From positions 23,844,001 through 23,908,000 of the forward strand of contig NC_069365.1 of assembly GCF_021730395.1 (NCBI RefSeq): 64,000 nt of DNA. The letters run 5' to 3'. Below the pieces are notes generated by a model that did not search any database, was not told where the DNA came from, and worked only from the letters and a program-made list of their open reading frames with translations. The first letter of the stretch is position 1. Every line of letters starts with the position of its first letter. This document shows, one piece after another, positions 1-12,900 of the stretch. Position numbers and translations under genes: made by a program. This DNA comes from Mercenaria mercenaria. Its lineage: Eukaryota; Mollusca; Bivalvia; Venerida; Veneridae.

Positions 1-242
1 TTTTATGGCCAGTGTAGACATGCATATTAGTTTCGTTGAAAATAAGTCCCTGTATTTAAAATAATGCACGGTAGAATGCCTATTGGGCATATGTAGCAGA
101 TATTTTACCTCAACTTAAATATATGATCGAGCGAAGCCATGTCTTAAAATGCAGATAGCTGTTATGATAATGATAAAATTCTGAATACCAGGATTTGCCG
201 CTGTTGTGATATCTCAACACTGATTTAAAGACATGCTTACAG
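1..242. other. Non-coding flank
   Basis: AT-rich sequence with no convincing reading frame, RNA gene or repeat that I can identify. Confidence 0.5.
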
Positions 243-795
243 TAGAGATAGACCCTAAACTTTTCAATGATAGAAATAAATTAAATAAAGTCTAGAAATT
301 GATTTCAAAGTCCTTAAAATAACCAAAAATGATTTCACAAATGTGAAATTTATGATAGTTTTGTTACTATCAATAACAGAAGTTTTAATATTTATTTAAA
401 ATTGTGATCCGCAAAGAGAGACAACTTTTGCCTTGGCCATAAGCAGAGATATCTATTAGTTTACTTCCCTTGCAATTACACAATTGAGTGGAAAATGAAA
501 ACGGTTTAAGACACAATTCATACATTTTTGCACAACAAAAACATTTAGGATTTATTCATATGTGTTTGATTTATCCCTCAAAATCTGCTTCCTATGATTT
601 TGTCAACTTACTTATGGTAAAAAATGAACTTTAAACAAGCCGATAATAAAATGAAACACCAGTAAGTATTTTATAGTGCAGATAAACAGTTTTGCTTGTA
701 TCAAAATGTCACAATAGAAGCACTTTTGTAATACAAAACACCTGGTAAGATGCGTAAAGGTGCAATTATATTGATCTCTATTTCCTATGCCTACA
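243..795 (+). repeat. Dispersed repeat, copy 1
   Basis: This stretch of about 550 bp reappears in reverse complement at about 23918-24487. Shared blocks include the segment with a TTACTTCCCTTGCAATTACA core near 460-480 and the CTCTATTTCCTATGCCTAC core near 776. The copies differ by scattered substitutions and small indels, so they are old relative to each other. An open frame on the minus strand of this copy is not kept in the other copy, so it is probably not coding. The family is unknown; the second copy lies inside an inverted-repeat element, so this may be a solo internal piece of such an element. Confidence 0.8.
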
Positions 796-1017
796 TACAA
801 TGAACCCAGAAAAGGAATGAGCATGCTATGACCTCAAAATTTCACATGCTATTTCAATGCTCACACCTCACACCTTATAGTTTCGGCACATAAGATGCAG
901 CATTTAAGAGTTTAAGATAGTGATTTTGATGAGCACGTGCAAAGTATACAGAATGAAAACTTTAAATTTTAAGTGGACTTAAATAGAATCGAGACAAGGA
1001 AAGGGTCCATATTAATA

Positions 1018-2340
1018 CGAGGGTGGGATCAAAAGTAATGCCACTGGCTATTGATAACCGCTATTTTAAGCGCGAGTACATAATTAACGCCGTGTACGTG
1101 TTCCCCGTTGTAATAGCTTTCAATCGACGTATAAACTATACATGTAGACACAATATCTCGCTCAAAATTCACATTTGCACATACCCTACTCGTAGGCGGT
1201 TAGGCAAAATGGTTGGTAAAAATGTAAAAAATGCGAACGAAATTAGGTCTTACATTAAGACTTGCGCTTTACTTGGAAGAGGTTCAAAGGACATTTATGC
1301 TGACATATGTGCTGTTTCTGCTAGAAATGAAATGTCCTTTTACACAGTTTGCAGATGGGTTAGGAAGTTTTGTGCAGGCGTGGAGTCTGTCAAAAATGCG
1401 CCTAAAACTGGTCGACCTAAGTCTGCAAGTAGTCCAAGGATTGTTGAAAAAATAAACAAATAGTACTTTCTGACGCAAGATATACTCCTCAGCAGATTGC
1501 GGACATGGTTGGCATTTCAAAAGCATCTGTGTTGCGCATTCTGCGAAATATTTTGAAATTGAAGAAGAAAAGTGCTAGATGGGCCCCGCATTTGCTCACT
1601 GATGAGCAAAAACGCACGTGCGTTAATATGGCGCGCAAGCTTTTGAAAAGGTTTCCAAGATACGATAAAAAAACATTTATGAATGTAGTAACAGGTGATG
1701 AGTCTTGGATACATTTCTTTGAACCGCATCGAAATATTAGTAACCGAGTATGGCTCACCAAAAATGCCACAAGGCCTTGCATTGCCAAAAGGATTGCAAG
1801 TGTGAAAAAGGTTATGTATGCTATATTTTTCACTACTAAATGTCTCGCCATCAAGGTTCCTGTACCTAAAGGCAAGTCAATGAATGCTTAAAGTTCTTAA
1901 AAAGCTTCTCATGTATTTCCAGAAACGTCGACCAAAGACGGGTATCCGAGGCATCCATTTGTTACATGACAACGCCTCGAGGCACAAGGCTGGGATTGTG
2001 ACGTCGTTTTTTGAATGAACAGGGAGTATATGTTCTAGAACACCCACCCTATTCTCCGGATCTAGCCCCCTGTGACTTTTTTCCTTTTCCCTTGTCTCAA
2101 GAAAAAGCTTGCAGGCAGAAAACATACATCCCGCCAAAAGATGGGGGCCGCCATATTTAAACTCTTTAGTGATATACCTGAAAAAGACTATCAGAAAGCT
2201 TTTAAGGATTGGATTAAAAGATTGAGACGTTGTGTCTGTCAAAGGAGATTATTTTGAAGGTTTGAAATAAAGATTTTCTTAATCCAACCTTTAGTTGTCA
2301 TTTAACACCATTAGTTGCATTACTTTTGATCCCACCCTCG
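1018..2340 (+). mobile_element. Mariner-family DNA transposon, decayed but with intact ends
   Basis: Terminal inverted repeats of 24 bp (CGAGGGTGGGATCAAAAGTA and onward at the left, its reverse complement at the right) are perfect and are flanked by the TA dinucleotide target duplication typical of Tc1/mariner elements (1016-1017 and 2341-2342). Total length is 1323 bp, normal for mariner. The interior holds one transposase gene on the plus strand, now frame-broken. With matching ends it could still have been moved in trans by a related transposase. Confidence 0.95.
1209..2257 (+). pseudogene. Mariner transposase pseudogene (D,D34D)
   Basis: The likely start is the ATG at 1209 (MVGKNVKN...), about 190 bp inside the left end. 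The N-terminal helix-turn-helix region is visible (EIRSYIKT, then TVCRWVRKF and GRPK), followed by a second one (QQIADMVGISKASVLRIL). The catalytic motifs are TGDESWIHFFEP (first Asp), LHDNASRHKA (second Asp) and HPPYSPDLAPCDFF (third Asp); with the local frame break allowed for, 34 residues separate the last two, the mariner signature. The linker block VPVPKGKS is present but the block usually following it is shortened. At least four frame breaks spread over the gene mean it cannot make a working enzyme. The end of the reading matches the usual mariner C-terminus (GDYFEG-like). Confidence 0.93.
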
Positions 2341-2342
2341 TA

Positions 2343-5240
2343 GTTATTAATATCATTTTTAACAAATTTATTTTCATAATTGCTGTTACATTAGATAATA
2401 CAACAACACATTATAACACAACTGTCCATCTCAGCACTTACAGTTGCACTATAAACATTCGTACACCTTTATATGTATTATTTTTTATCACATTTTTATT
2501 CTTAAGCATCTCAGGGTTTGTCTATTTGCATACACCGGTCATTTCAACTAGCATCAGCAAAACTACGAAGATGATGCCAGGTTATGTTAAGGCTGCTGAT
2601 AAATATACATAATAAGAAAAACTGAGCTCACCTTTTACTTGATCTTTTATTAATACACTCTTAGATATTGCCTAGAAAATGATATGGATTATAACGTACC
2701 AGTTCCGTTTTTCTTGCACCCGATTAAATAAAATTATTACACTCTGATAATTATGTAATCATGAGCTTAGACATCTATTGTAAGATACAACCGGATGTTG
2801 TGTTCATAAAATGGTTTTGCACTGAAGGTAGAAACAAATACAGATCTTTTATTGTTCACATTTAAACTGAAAAAAAGAGATGTAAATATCAACTTCATTG
2901 ATTGTACAGGAAACAGGATTTGTTTTCTAATCAATATTGGAAGTTCCACATTTATACATATGTAAATAGACCCATATTATGCAATTAAAGGCTACGCAAG
3001 CTGATCATTTAGAAAGCCGTGGTTCTCTCGTAGAAGAGACATATAGTCCTAGACATTCTAATGAGTTGAGACTATACCTATGACTAAAGCTAGCTGGCAT
3101 CTTATATAATTCCCTTGACGACAATGTGATTACTTACGTAAGTCTCTTCTTTTTATAATTACATGTATTTTCAAAAAGTCTCTATTTTAATTACATACAA
3201 GGCATCAAAATCAACGATATTATATGCAATGTTTATTACCAAAATATTATTTTTATGAACATAGTTCCAAAGTAAAATTATTTAAAATTTATCTCTTTAT
3301 CCAACATTTATTCCGATTTATTAAATCAGCTATATAACAACCATTTATAACCGATTAAATTATGAAATATAACACTTTAATATAGTTCATTCTCGTTCAT
3401 TACAAAAAGAAAATGTTTCTGAAACCGACTTGTACTTTGTCCAGTATTCTTTACAAAAATCTAAACGTTTTGAAAGTGTTTTCATTTTTCTAAACATTTA
3501 TTGAAACCCGTAAAAAATTAGTAGTCAGTTAACTGCTGGTTACATATAAATAAACCATAACATAACAAGATTCGATTTTTTTTTTACTTTTGAATAATTA
3601 ATTTCTGTATTTGTAACTAATATACAAACTATTTAGAGCTAAGAAGTTCTTAAAATATTCAAAGTGATCATCTCTATGGAATTGATTATAATGATGCCAC
3701 GAGACCGTCCCAATCGATTTCAAGTATTGTTTGATCCCCTGTATATATAGAGACATACATACGTTTTTCTTGATTACGAAAACACGTGTAAAACAGAGGG
3801 GTAATAGTTAATGAAGTTGATTACATTCTACTCTGCTGATACCATTATTGTTGACTGTTATATCTGTATCTATTGGAATTATTATCGCAATAATTTGTGC
3901 ATGTGTGAATTACATTTACTACTTATTTCTTATAACAGCCCAGACGGAAAGGCGGAATTATGTGAATAGTTGATGTAAGTAAAGATTTTTGCATGTTTTC
4001 GTTTTACATAATCTATTACATTTCAGGTTATTAGTAAAACTGCATTTTTAATGAACTTGATTTCTCGAGGAATTATGTGAATAGTTGATGTAAGTAAAGA
4101 TTTTTGCATGTTTTCGTTTTACATAATCTATTACATTTCAGGTTATTAGTAAAACTGCATTTTTAATGAACTTGATTTCTCGATAAAATGCACGTAAGAC
4201 GACTAGCAATCACCTAGTGTCTAATTAAATTCTAAGTTAAACCTATAATGAATGAAAGCTGTCTAAGACCATTTGCTACAGCGTGTAACCGTTGCCAAAC
4301 TGAAAAATGTCTGTTTTTAATTATTTATTGAAATTTTGAAATTCTGGCCTGAGCTGATGTTGAGCTAGAACTGCGTTGGAGGAAAGAAATAAACTGCATT
4401 CCTAAATTACCACGTATGTTGTTCGCATCGAACCGCAACCCCCTCCCACACACTTTTGGTCTTAGTGTCGACATTATTTTTAAAAAAGTGGAAACGTGCA
4501 GAGTACGCTTGCTTTTGGAAATATGCACGAGGAATCAATTCTGTAAAACTTGAAGAAAATGATGAAAAGTAAACAAACAATTAGACAGCATGTAGTACCC
4601 AGTATTTCTGAAATAATTAAAGCTGGAAATAGTCTACGTAAAAAAGTTCGGATAATTATATATCTACAATTATTGTCTATATACGTCAAGTCTCCGGAAA
4701 TGACACTAATGCATTTACATGTTACCACTTTTCAAGAATCAAATAATTATTTTTATCTAAAGTAAGAAGATTCAATCATGATTTATGTGTTTCTTTTTAA
4801 CTATTTACTATGGCAGTTTATTAGGTCCTCAAAGCTTACTGCCTATGAATACGTAAATTATCCAGTTCAATTCAATTACATTCGTTCATTCACTCATTTT
4901 CACTGATATCATGACACAGTGAGGTAATAGATTACATATTCTACTGCATTAACATTGACAAAAGAGCCAGTAAGTTCTTAAACATATATGAAATTCATAC
5001 GATAGTTTTTAAAATTAATGCTCATGCGGGACAACTTTAAATTTTACAAACATAATATACAATATCCAATGTGAACTGATGGAAACGACGAAGTTATTAT
5101 GTTTCAAGTAAATGGCAGCTTTTATATGACTGAATTTGAAAGTGTTTGAACTAACTCCTATGAATTGTTAATCATGCCGATTTCTATCGTCATTACGAGG
5201 GTTGCAATTATTTAATATACCGGTTATACGTCTATATTTC
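2343..5240. other. Intergenic, no gene seen
   Basis: AT-rich DNA. The few open frames are short (under 85 codons), lack recognisable motifs and have no splice-supported extension. The only structure noted is the 115-bp direct duplication listed separately. Confidence 0.6.
3954..4182. repeat. Near-perfect tandem duplication, 115-bp unit
   Basis: A unit starting GGAATTATGTGAATAGTTG is present twice back to back (3954-4068 and 4069-4182). I see essentially no differences between the copies. No transposon ends surround it. It is a recent local duplication or an assembly duplication. Confidence 0.93.
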
Positions 5241-5254
5241 ATGGAAAATCCATA

Positions 5255-6558
5255 TAGTAGGTTCATAAATACCATAGATGATATAGAATGTCCACATAAA
5301 AAGCTCTTCTATATATTCATGATTTTCTATAGAATATCCTCATAAAAAGCAATTCTACACAATGAATGAAATTCCAAAGAATGCCCACATAAAAAACTCT
5401 TCTATACATTTATGTTCCATAGAATATCCACATAAAACTCTTTTATACAATAACTGATATTCTGTAGAATGTCTACATAAAAAGTTCTTCTGTATAATAA
5501 ATGATATCCCGTAGAATGTCCAAATTTGAGTAAACGATATTCCGTAGGAAATCCACATTGTACGCTCTTCAGTAAAGTAGACGATATTCCATAGAATGTC
5601 CAAATAGTAAGTTCTTCCGTAAAGTAGACAATATTCCGTAGAATGGCTAGATTAAAAAAAACTATAGTCCGTACAATGTCCAGATAGTAAGCTTTTCCAT
5701 AAAGTAGACGATATTCCGCAGAATGTTTAGATAGTAAGCTCTTCCATAAAGTAAACGATATTCCGTAGAATGTCCAGCCAGAAAGTTTTTCTATAAAGTA
5801 AACGATATTCCATAGACTGTCCAGAGTAAAGTAAACGATATTCCGTAGAATATCCAGATAGGAACTTCTTCCATAATGTAGATAATATCCCCTACAATGT
5901 CCAGATAGTAAGTTCTTTCATAAAGTAAACGATATTCCGTAGAATGTCCAGATAGTAAGTTTTTCCGAAAAGCATACGAAATGTCGTAGAATGTTCAGAT
6001 AGTAAATTCTTCCATAAAGTTAACAATTATCCATAGAATATCCAGATAGTAAGCTCTTCCATCAAGTAGACAACATTTCGAAGAACGTCCCGATAGTAAG
6101 TTCTTTCATAAGGTAAACGATATTCCATAGAATGTCCAGATAGTAAGTTCTTTCATAAAGTAAACGACATTCCGTAGAATGTCCAGATAGTAAGTTCTTC
6201 CATAATGTAGATGATATTCCGTAGAATGTCCAGATAGTAAATTCTTCTATAAAGTAGATGATATTCTGTAGAATGTCCAGACAGTAAGCTCTTCCATAAA
6301 GTAGACGATATTTCGTAGAATGTCCAGATAATAAGTTCTTCCATAAAGTAGAAGATATTCCGTAGAATGTCCAGATACTAAGCTCTTCGATAAAGTAAAC
6401 GACATTCCGTAGAATGTCCAGATAGTAAGTTCTTCCAGAATGTAGACGATATTCCGTAGAATGTTCAGATAATAAGTTCTACCATAAAGTAAACGATATT
6501 CCGTAGACTGTCCAGAGAGTAAGTTCTTCCATAAAGAAGACGATATTCCATAGATGGG
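5255..6558. repeat. 47-bp satellite array, left block
   Basis: About 27 head-to-tail copies of a 47-bp monomer containing GTAGAATGTCCAGATAGTAA followed by GTTCTTCCATAAAGTARACG and ATATTCC. The first third (5255-5640) carries a divergent variant with CACATAAAAAG in place of CAGATAGTAAG, the rest is more uniform. A few monomers carry internal deletions. Because 47 is not a multiple of 3, reading frames rotate through the repeat and the open frames on the minus strand are meaningless. The array is cut at about 6558 by the Polinton and resumes at 21431. Confidence 0.95.
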
Positions 6559-6564
6559 GAAAGG

Positions 6565-6900
6565 GTAGTTATATTAGAGGTTTTAAGCCAATTGCCCCCT
6601 TTAAAAACTTTCGACCCCTTTATATGAAAACCCAAAGAAAAATATGATTAAACATTCTGCCAAATTTTTCCCAAAAATTCCCCCCGAAGGTAGAAATGGG
6701 GCAGTCGCTCCCCTTGGGCAAACTTTGGCAGAATTTTTGGCAAAGTTATTAATGTACTTTAAATTTGAAAAAACACAATATTTAACTTCTCCCAAAATTT
6801 CTGCCACAAAGACGACAATGTGGCAGTGTCTGCCAACTTGGCAAACTTTTGGCAGAAATTTGGCAGATTAATTTCATTAATAAAATATAAGGTATTTGAT
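6565..6900. repeat. Polinton left terminal region
   Basis: This holds the left copy of the inverted repeat and, at 6655-6866, a cluster of short repeated motifs around TTGGCAAACTTTTGGCAGA and its complement. The motifs occur in both orientations and make a local set of small hairpins. Subterminal repeats of this sort are common near ends of large DNA transposons. Confidence 0.5.
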
Positions 6901-9900
6901 CTTTTTTTAATTAGTAATTTAATTATTAGCATTAAAATCATTTTACCTTTTGAGTTGTCACACGCTTAAAAGTCCAACATTTATACAGTAAACGATAGGT
7001 TAACTTTATAATAAAGTATTTACGCAGGTGTCTTTTTTTTTGTATTTAAAAAGGGAAAAACATACGACTGTTTTTAAGAATGAAACCACTTTTCTTTAAA
7101 ACTTCCCTGTTTTGTTTGATTTACTTTTGATACTTTGTTTTACGTTTTCAGCTATTTAATATAAGTGTTCTTTTATAAAATTTTTACGCTGATTTAATAA
7201 AAGTTTTCTTTTAAATTTTAAATACTATATAAAAATGAGTTTACAAAATAAAATATATTGTTTAAAAGAAAGAATTTTTACTGATAATATAAATCCCAAT
7301 ATATTCAAAAAAAAACGGGAGAAAAATGAAAATGGCTCCCTTGGCTCTTGTGGAAAAAAAAACAAAGTTTGTTAAAAGTACAGGGGGTTATTTAATATTC
7401 AAAAGCAATGTTCCTTTTATTCCCTTTTAAAGGGGTTTTCCACTTCCGGATATAACATTGTGGGCCGGGAAAAACCCCTATTAATGGTCCCCCTTTAACA
7501 AACTGGTGCTTATGCAAAACTCTGATATTGCTACGGAAACGTATTGATTAGCCAAATGCGAAAAAAAAAATGTTTTCCCAATTTAAAAAACACAATAAAA
7601 AACATTTGGGGAAAGATTGAAAAAAATTTTTGTTGTGAAACCTTTAAAATTTAAAAAACGAAATACTTTAACTTGGGCTGGGCAGGAAAAAAATTTCCCC
7701 AGGGGTTTAACGCCGAAAAAAACAAAAGTCAAAAAAGGGGAAAAGGGGGGTAGGTATCCCCCCGAAATCACTGGAGCTAAAATACAAAGAATTACAAAAC
7801 CAATTTAAAAAGAAAATTTTAGGAAACAAGGTGATTGTTCATATGTTGAGATAGCTACGATTTAGTTGACATGAAAAGCTTTTTCAAAATAGATAAAGGA
7901 GTAAAGTACTTGTTAACCGTTATTGTATTTCAGAATTTTTCTTGGGTTATTCCAAAAAGAATAAAACTGGGAATCTTTTACAGAAGCATTTGAAAAAATA
8001 ATTTCAGAAGGTAGAACCCCAACAAATTTTGGGTAGAAAAAGAAAGGAATTTTATAAAAAAAAGTTTGAATCTTTTTTTTAAAATAAATAAAGATTAAAG
8101 TATCTCATTTATGAAGGAAAGGTGTAGTAAAGAAAGTTTAATAGAATTTTAAAAAGAATAAGTGGAAATTTTTTTACAGCAAATAATATTATACTTATTT
8201 AGATAATTACAGGAAAAGGGTTGAAAATTAACAAAACAAAACACCTAGTAAAAAAATGCATAAACCCCGAACTAGAAAAACTTAAAAAAAGGTATGTTTA
8301 CTTTAATTTATTAGTAATTAAAGTACCAAAAAGAAAAGAAAAATTTTAAATTTTTGGTGTCATGTTCGCTTAAGAAAACTTAAAGTTTTTTAAAAAAGGA
8401 TTACACCAAATGGACAGGGGAGATTTTTAAATTGATAAAATTTAATACAAATCCAGAAAATACACATAAAAGATTTAAATGATGAAAAAATTCGGGTTCA
8501 TTTTATGAACAAGAATTTTACCTATAAAAAGAGGTTTTTAGGATAGAAAAATTTCAAAACGAGATATAAAAAAAAAAAGCTTTGTAAATGGAAGGTTATA
8601 GTGAAAAATTTAATAGTGGAACCATTTAGTAAATTTGGGAAAGAAATTTAATTTAAGAAATAAAAAATTTATTAATTATATGAATGAGTCATAAAAATCT
8701 ATTTTAATAAGGAATAAAAACAAAGATCAGTTAATCATTTTTTAGAAAACTAGTGGCTTCAAAAAATTTTAAAAATTTTGTGGAGAGAAGTAGGGTTAAA
8801 ATTACAGCAGTTTTTTTGGGTTGCCAGCGATTCACGTTCCGTTTTCCCAATTTGTAGCAGTTGGGGCGCTGTTCCTCAATAATTACCTACTTACTAACAG
8901 CTAAAACTTGACGAAAAGAAATTTTTTAAAAGACATCACACAAAATAAACAACTAAAAACAAAAGCACGGTTTAAAAAGGTAAATAAAAAAGAGAAAAAA
9001 TTTATTCAGGTATTTTTACAATACTATTAAAAATGCGGGAAAAAAAAAAATTTTCAATCCCCTTTTGAAACGTTTTGAAGGAATTTAAACTGAAGGATAT
9101 AAAAGTAAAAAAGAGAAGAGCTGTTTAAAATTTTTTACGTGTGTTTTCAAAAGATTTTTTTTCTATAAGTATTTATATAGATGGTTAATAGAAAGGTAGT
9201 AGAAGTTATCCCAAAAATTTTATCTAGCACTTTAGGGGAAAAATGAATCCAACAAAAATTTTAATAAAAAAAAAGTTTTTTAAAAGAAGAAATGTTATTA
9301 AATCAAACTTGACAAATAGTTAGCGATGAGAAAAAAATCACGTTTTTGAAAAATTTCCCAAAAATTGTTATGGCCCTTGTTTTTAAAAAATAATTTTTTT
9401 GGAAGGGGGACTGTGGTTGTCTATAACTGAAGAAAAAATGTTAAAAGTTTATTGATTGCCCCCAAAAAAATTCATCGAAACCCCCTAAAACGTTATTGCA
9501 ACGTTTGTGACACTAATGAAGAAAAAAATAAGATGCACTTAGCGCATTTAAAGCCCTTTGATATTAATTCTGGATAATAAAAGTGCTGCAAAGGGGAAAA
9601 AACATATAAAAGTGGAATTAAAAAATCAAATGAAAAGATTAAATTTAAATATTTTATTTTTTTTTAAATTTTTATTTTTTTTTATTTTTTTACCCTTTTT
9701 TTTTTTTTTGTTAACGTTTTTTATTTTCTAAATATAATATAAAAGGGGGAAATCGAGAGATAAAAAATCATTTATAAGAAATTGAAATTAAAGTTGAATA
9801 TAAAAGATCCAAAGAATCTTTTATTTTAAAACTAAAAAATTTATGAAATACTTAAATCTGAATTTAAAAAATTTTAAAAAGGGTATAAAAATAAACGTTG

Positions 9901-12900
9901 TTTTAAAAATAATTTTTGCAAAAAGGGTTTAAAAATGAGAATTATAAATCGGTTATTTTCAATCAAAGGCTTTAGAATTTTAAACACAAACGAAAAAAAA
10001 AACACTTTACGTCAAGTTTTGGATGAAATTAATAGAATTGGTAATGGTTTTCGAGGAAGCGGCTGGGAATAGAGTCAGTTGATACTCATTATATAAATAG
10101 ATATAAGAAAGTCCTTTGGCTGCTTCAATTTTTTTGAATTACAAAACCTTTTCAAAACCCAAATAAAAGGATAAAAAATATAAAAAAATTGATGATAACA
10201 AATTTTTTTTTAGTGGGTCATTTAGCTTAAAAATTTCCCGTAAAAAAAATTCTGAAAGGTTCAAATTATAAAAAACTATAGAAAAAATTAATTAAAATGA
10301 ATAAATTTTCCCTGAAAATTAAATCAAATACCTAAAATAGAAGTTTTAAATGAAAATATCATTAATATTTTTTGGTTGGAAAACCCAGGGGAATTTATCC
10401 TTTACATATCAAAATATCATACGAAAAAAATGTGACTGTTGCTAATTCATAATAACGGAATAACTGTGATGCTGTAAATCACAGGGCCCCCGGTTCATCA
10501 TTTGTTTGGATAAAAAGACTTTGTTTAGATTAAATGTTTAACAAAACAAAATGCAATAAAAAACACTTCTGTAAAAGTGTCGCAACTTTTTCCAAGAAAG
10601 AATATTAAAGAACACATCCCAATTTTGTTTAACTATTAATGGTACCAGGTGAAAAAATCCCAAAAAAGGGGGGAAGTAAAGTACTTTTAAAAAATTATCA
10701 TAAGGGTTTACAGTACCTTTTGTAATTTATGCGTTTGAATCAATAATAAAAAGTTTTAATGCTTACTCAACTAAATCTTCTTTACTGAACCATATCAAAA
10801 TCTTAGATTGGGGGTTAGGGGCTTAAAGTTGTTTTTTTTGTTATGAAAAAATTTACAAAACCCCCCCCAGTTTTAGAGGCCCTAATGCGTTTTAAATTTA
10901 TGAGAAAATGCTTGGAGGGAATATTGTAAAAAATTTTTAAAAGAGACTTTAAAAAAAAACTAGAATGTCAAAAAAAGATGAAAGTAAATTTAAAAAGCGA
11001 AATCTTGTCCATTGTGAAAAGAATTAAGGAAATGAAAAACCCTGTTCGAGCCCTTGTCTAACAGGAAAATTTGGGGAAGTGCTCACTCAAAATTAATATA
11101 ATTTTTTAGACTAAAAATAAAATTCCCGTTTTTTTCAAAATTTAAAGGGGTTATGACGGTCATTTTTTTATGTAACAAATGGGAAAAATTTTAAAAAAGA
11201 AATTAATTTTTATTACAAACAATATGGAAAGATTTGGCTTTTGTTTCCGATTTGGGTCTTTATTGATTCATTTCAATTTTATGTCTCAATCATTGGATAA
11301 TTTTGGGAAAAAAAATTTTCCGAATTTAAATATTTATTCAAATTTTGATAAAAATTTTGCGAAGCGGGAAACCCTTGGGGGTTACACTAAAAATTATTAA
11401 AAACAAAAGGTTTTTATCCATATGATTACATGGTTTTCATTAAAAAAATTCAAAGAAACGAAATTACCCCCTAAAAAATGAGTTTATTAAATTTTAAATA
11501 AAACACATATCAAACAATGAAAAGAACATGCAAAAAATATTGGAAGAAATTTAAAATTTAAAAAAAGGGGAGAATATCACAATCTATTTTTAAAAATGTG
11601 TATTACTTTTAGCTGTGTATTCGAAATTTTAGAAATTATTTTTAGGTCTACAAATTAGCCCTTGTCTTATTTTAGTAGCCCTGGTTAGTTGGGGATGAAA
11701 TTTAAAAAATGACGGGAAATTTAAAGTTAGATTTAATAACTGATTTGTTGATCTTTTATTGAAAGGGATTGAGGGGGGGAAAAAGTTATATTTCAAACAG
11801 TACAGTAAAGCAAAAAAAAATATAAAAAGATTATGATCCAAAACTTGACAGCAAATACTTATGTACCTCGACGCCAATAATTTTTTGGTTTGGGGCCATG
11901 TTAACCTTTTACCCTCTGGAAACTTTAAATTTATATCCGAAAAAAAATTCAAAAAATTTAATTGAAAAGGTAAAAAAACTTTATAGTTGAATGTGATCTT
12001 GATATCCAAAAATTACTCTGTACATAATGATTATCCTTTAATCCTAAAAAAAATTAAAATACCAATAATGGTTCCCAATTGTAGTAAAATTATTAAAACA
12101 GAATTTGAAATAGGAAAAAGTAATGTAAAAAATTAGTTCCAACTTTAATGAAAAAAAAAATTATGTAGTTCATTATAAAATCTTGAACTATATCCAATTG
12201 GGGTTAAAAGTAACAAAAATTTACATAAAAAATTTTAAAATTTTTGACGAAAGTCTTTTTTTAAAAAAGTATGTTGTTTTTAAACTAAAAAAAGTTTCTA
12301 AAGAAAAAAATTCTTTTGAAAGGATTTTTTTTATTTGATGAACAACTCGTATTCGGAAAGCGTGGGAATTTAGAAAGGGGGTTAATTTTAAAATTAACAC
12401 ATGATGAAAAATTTTTATTAAAATCATACCCAAAACCTTCATTTGTTATTTCAAAAATTTTAACAAGTTTTTTTTTGGTATTCATAGAATAAAAGAAACT
12501 TTTATTAAACAGCCTTGTTATGGGGAATGTGCTTTCTAATTTATAAAAAATATTTAATGTATGATTTTCATTATAATTACTTTAAAGGGAAAAAGTACGG
12601 GGTTTGAAAAGCTTTTATTCACTGACACTGATCATTATGTTATGAAATTTTAAGCAAAAGATCTATGAGGAGTTTTAAAGGACAAAGATTTATTTGTAAT
12701 AGATTACGATGTAATTCAAAATTTTATTTCGACAATAATAAAAGGTATTGGAAAATTTAAAAGACGAAGCTGCTGGTATTCCCAAACGTTGAATTTGTTG
12801 GATTAATAGTAAAATGTATTTATTTTTTAAAATGAAGTTAAAGTTAAAAAAAAAAAGGAATTTAAAAAAATTGTTGTCAAAAACAATAGTTCATAAAAAT

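Noticed and set aside
612-824. 70-codon minus-strand frame
   Set aside because: It lies in a dispersed repeat, and the second copy does not keep the frame.
5355-6344. Minus-strand frames reading YRISSTLWKSLLSGHS-like repeats
   Set aside because: Translation of the 47-bp satellite; the frames rotate and have no gene context.
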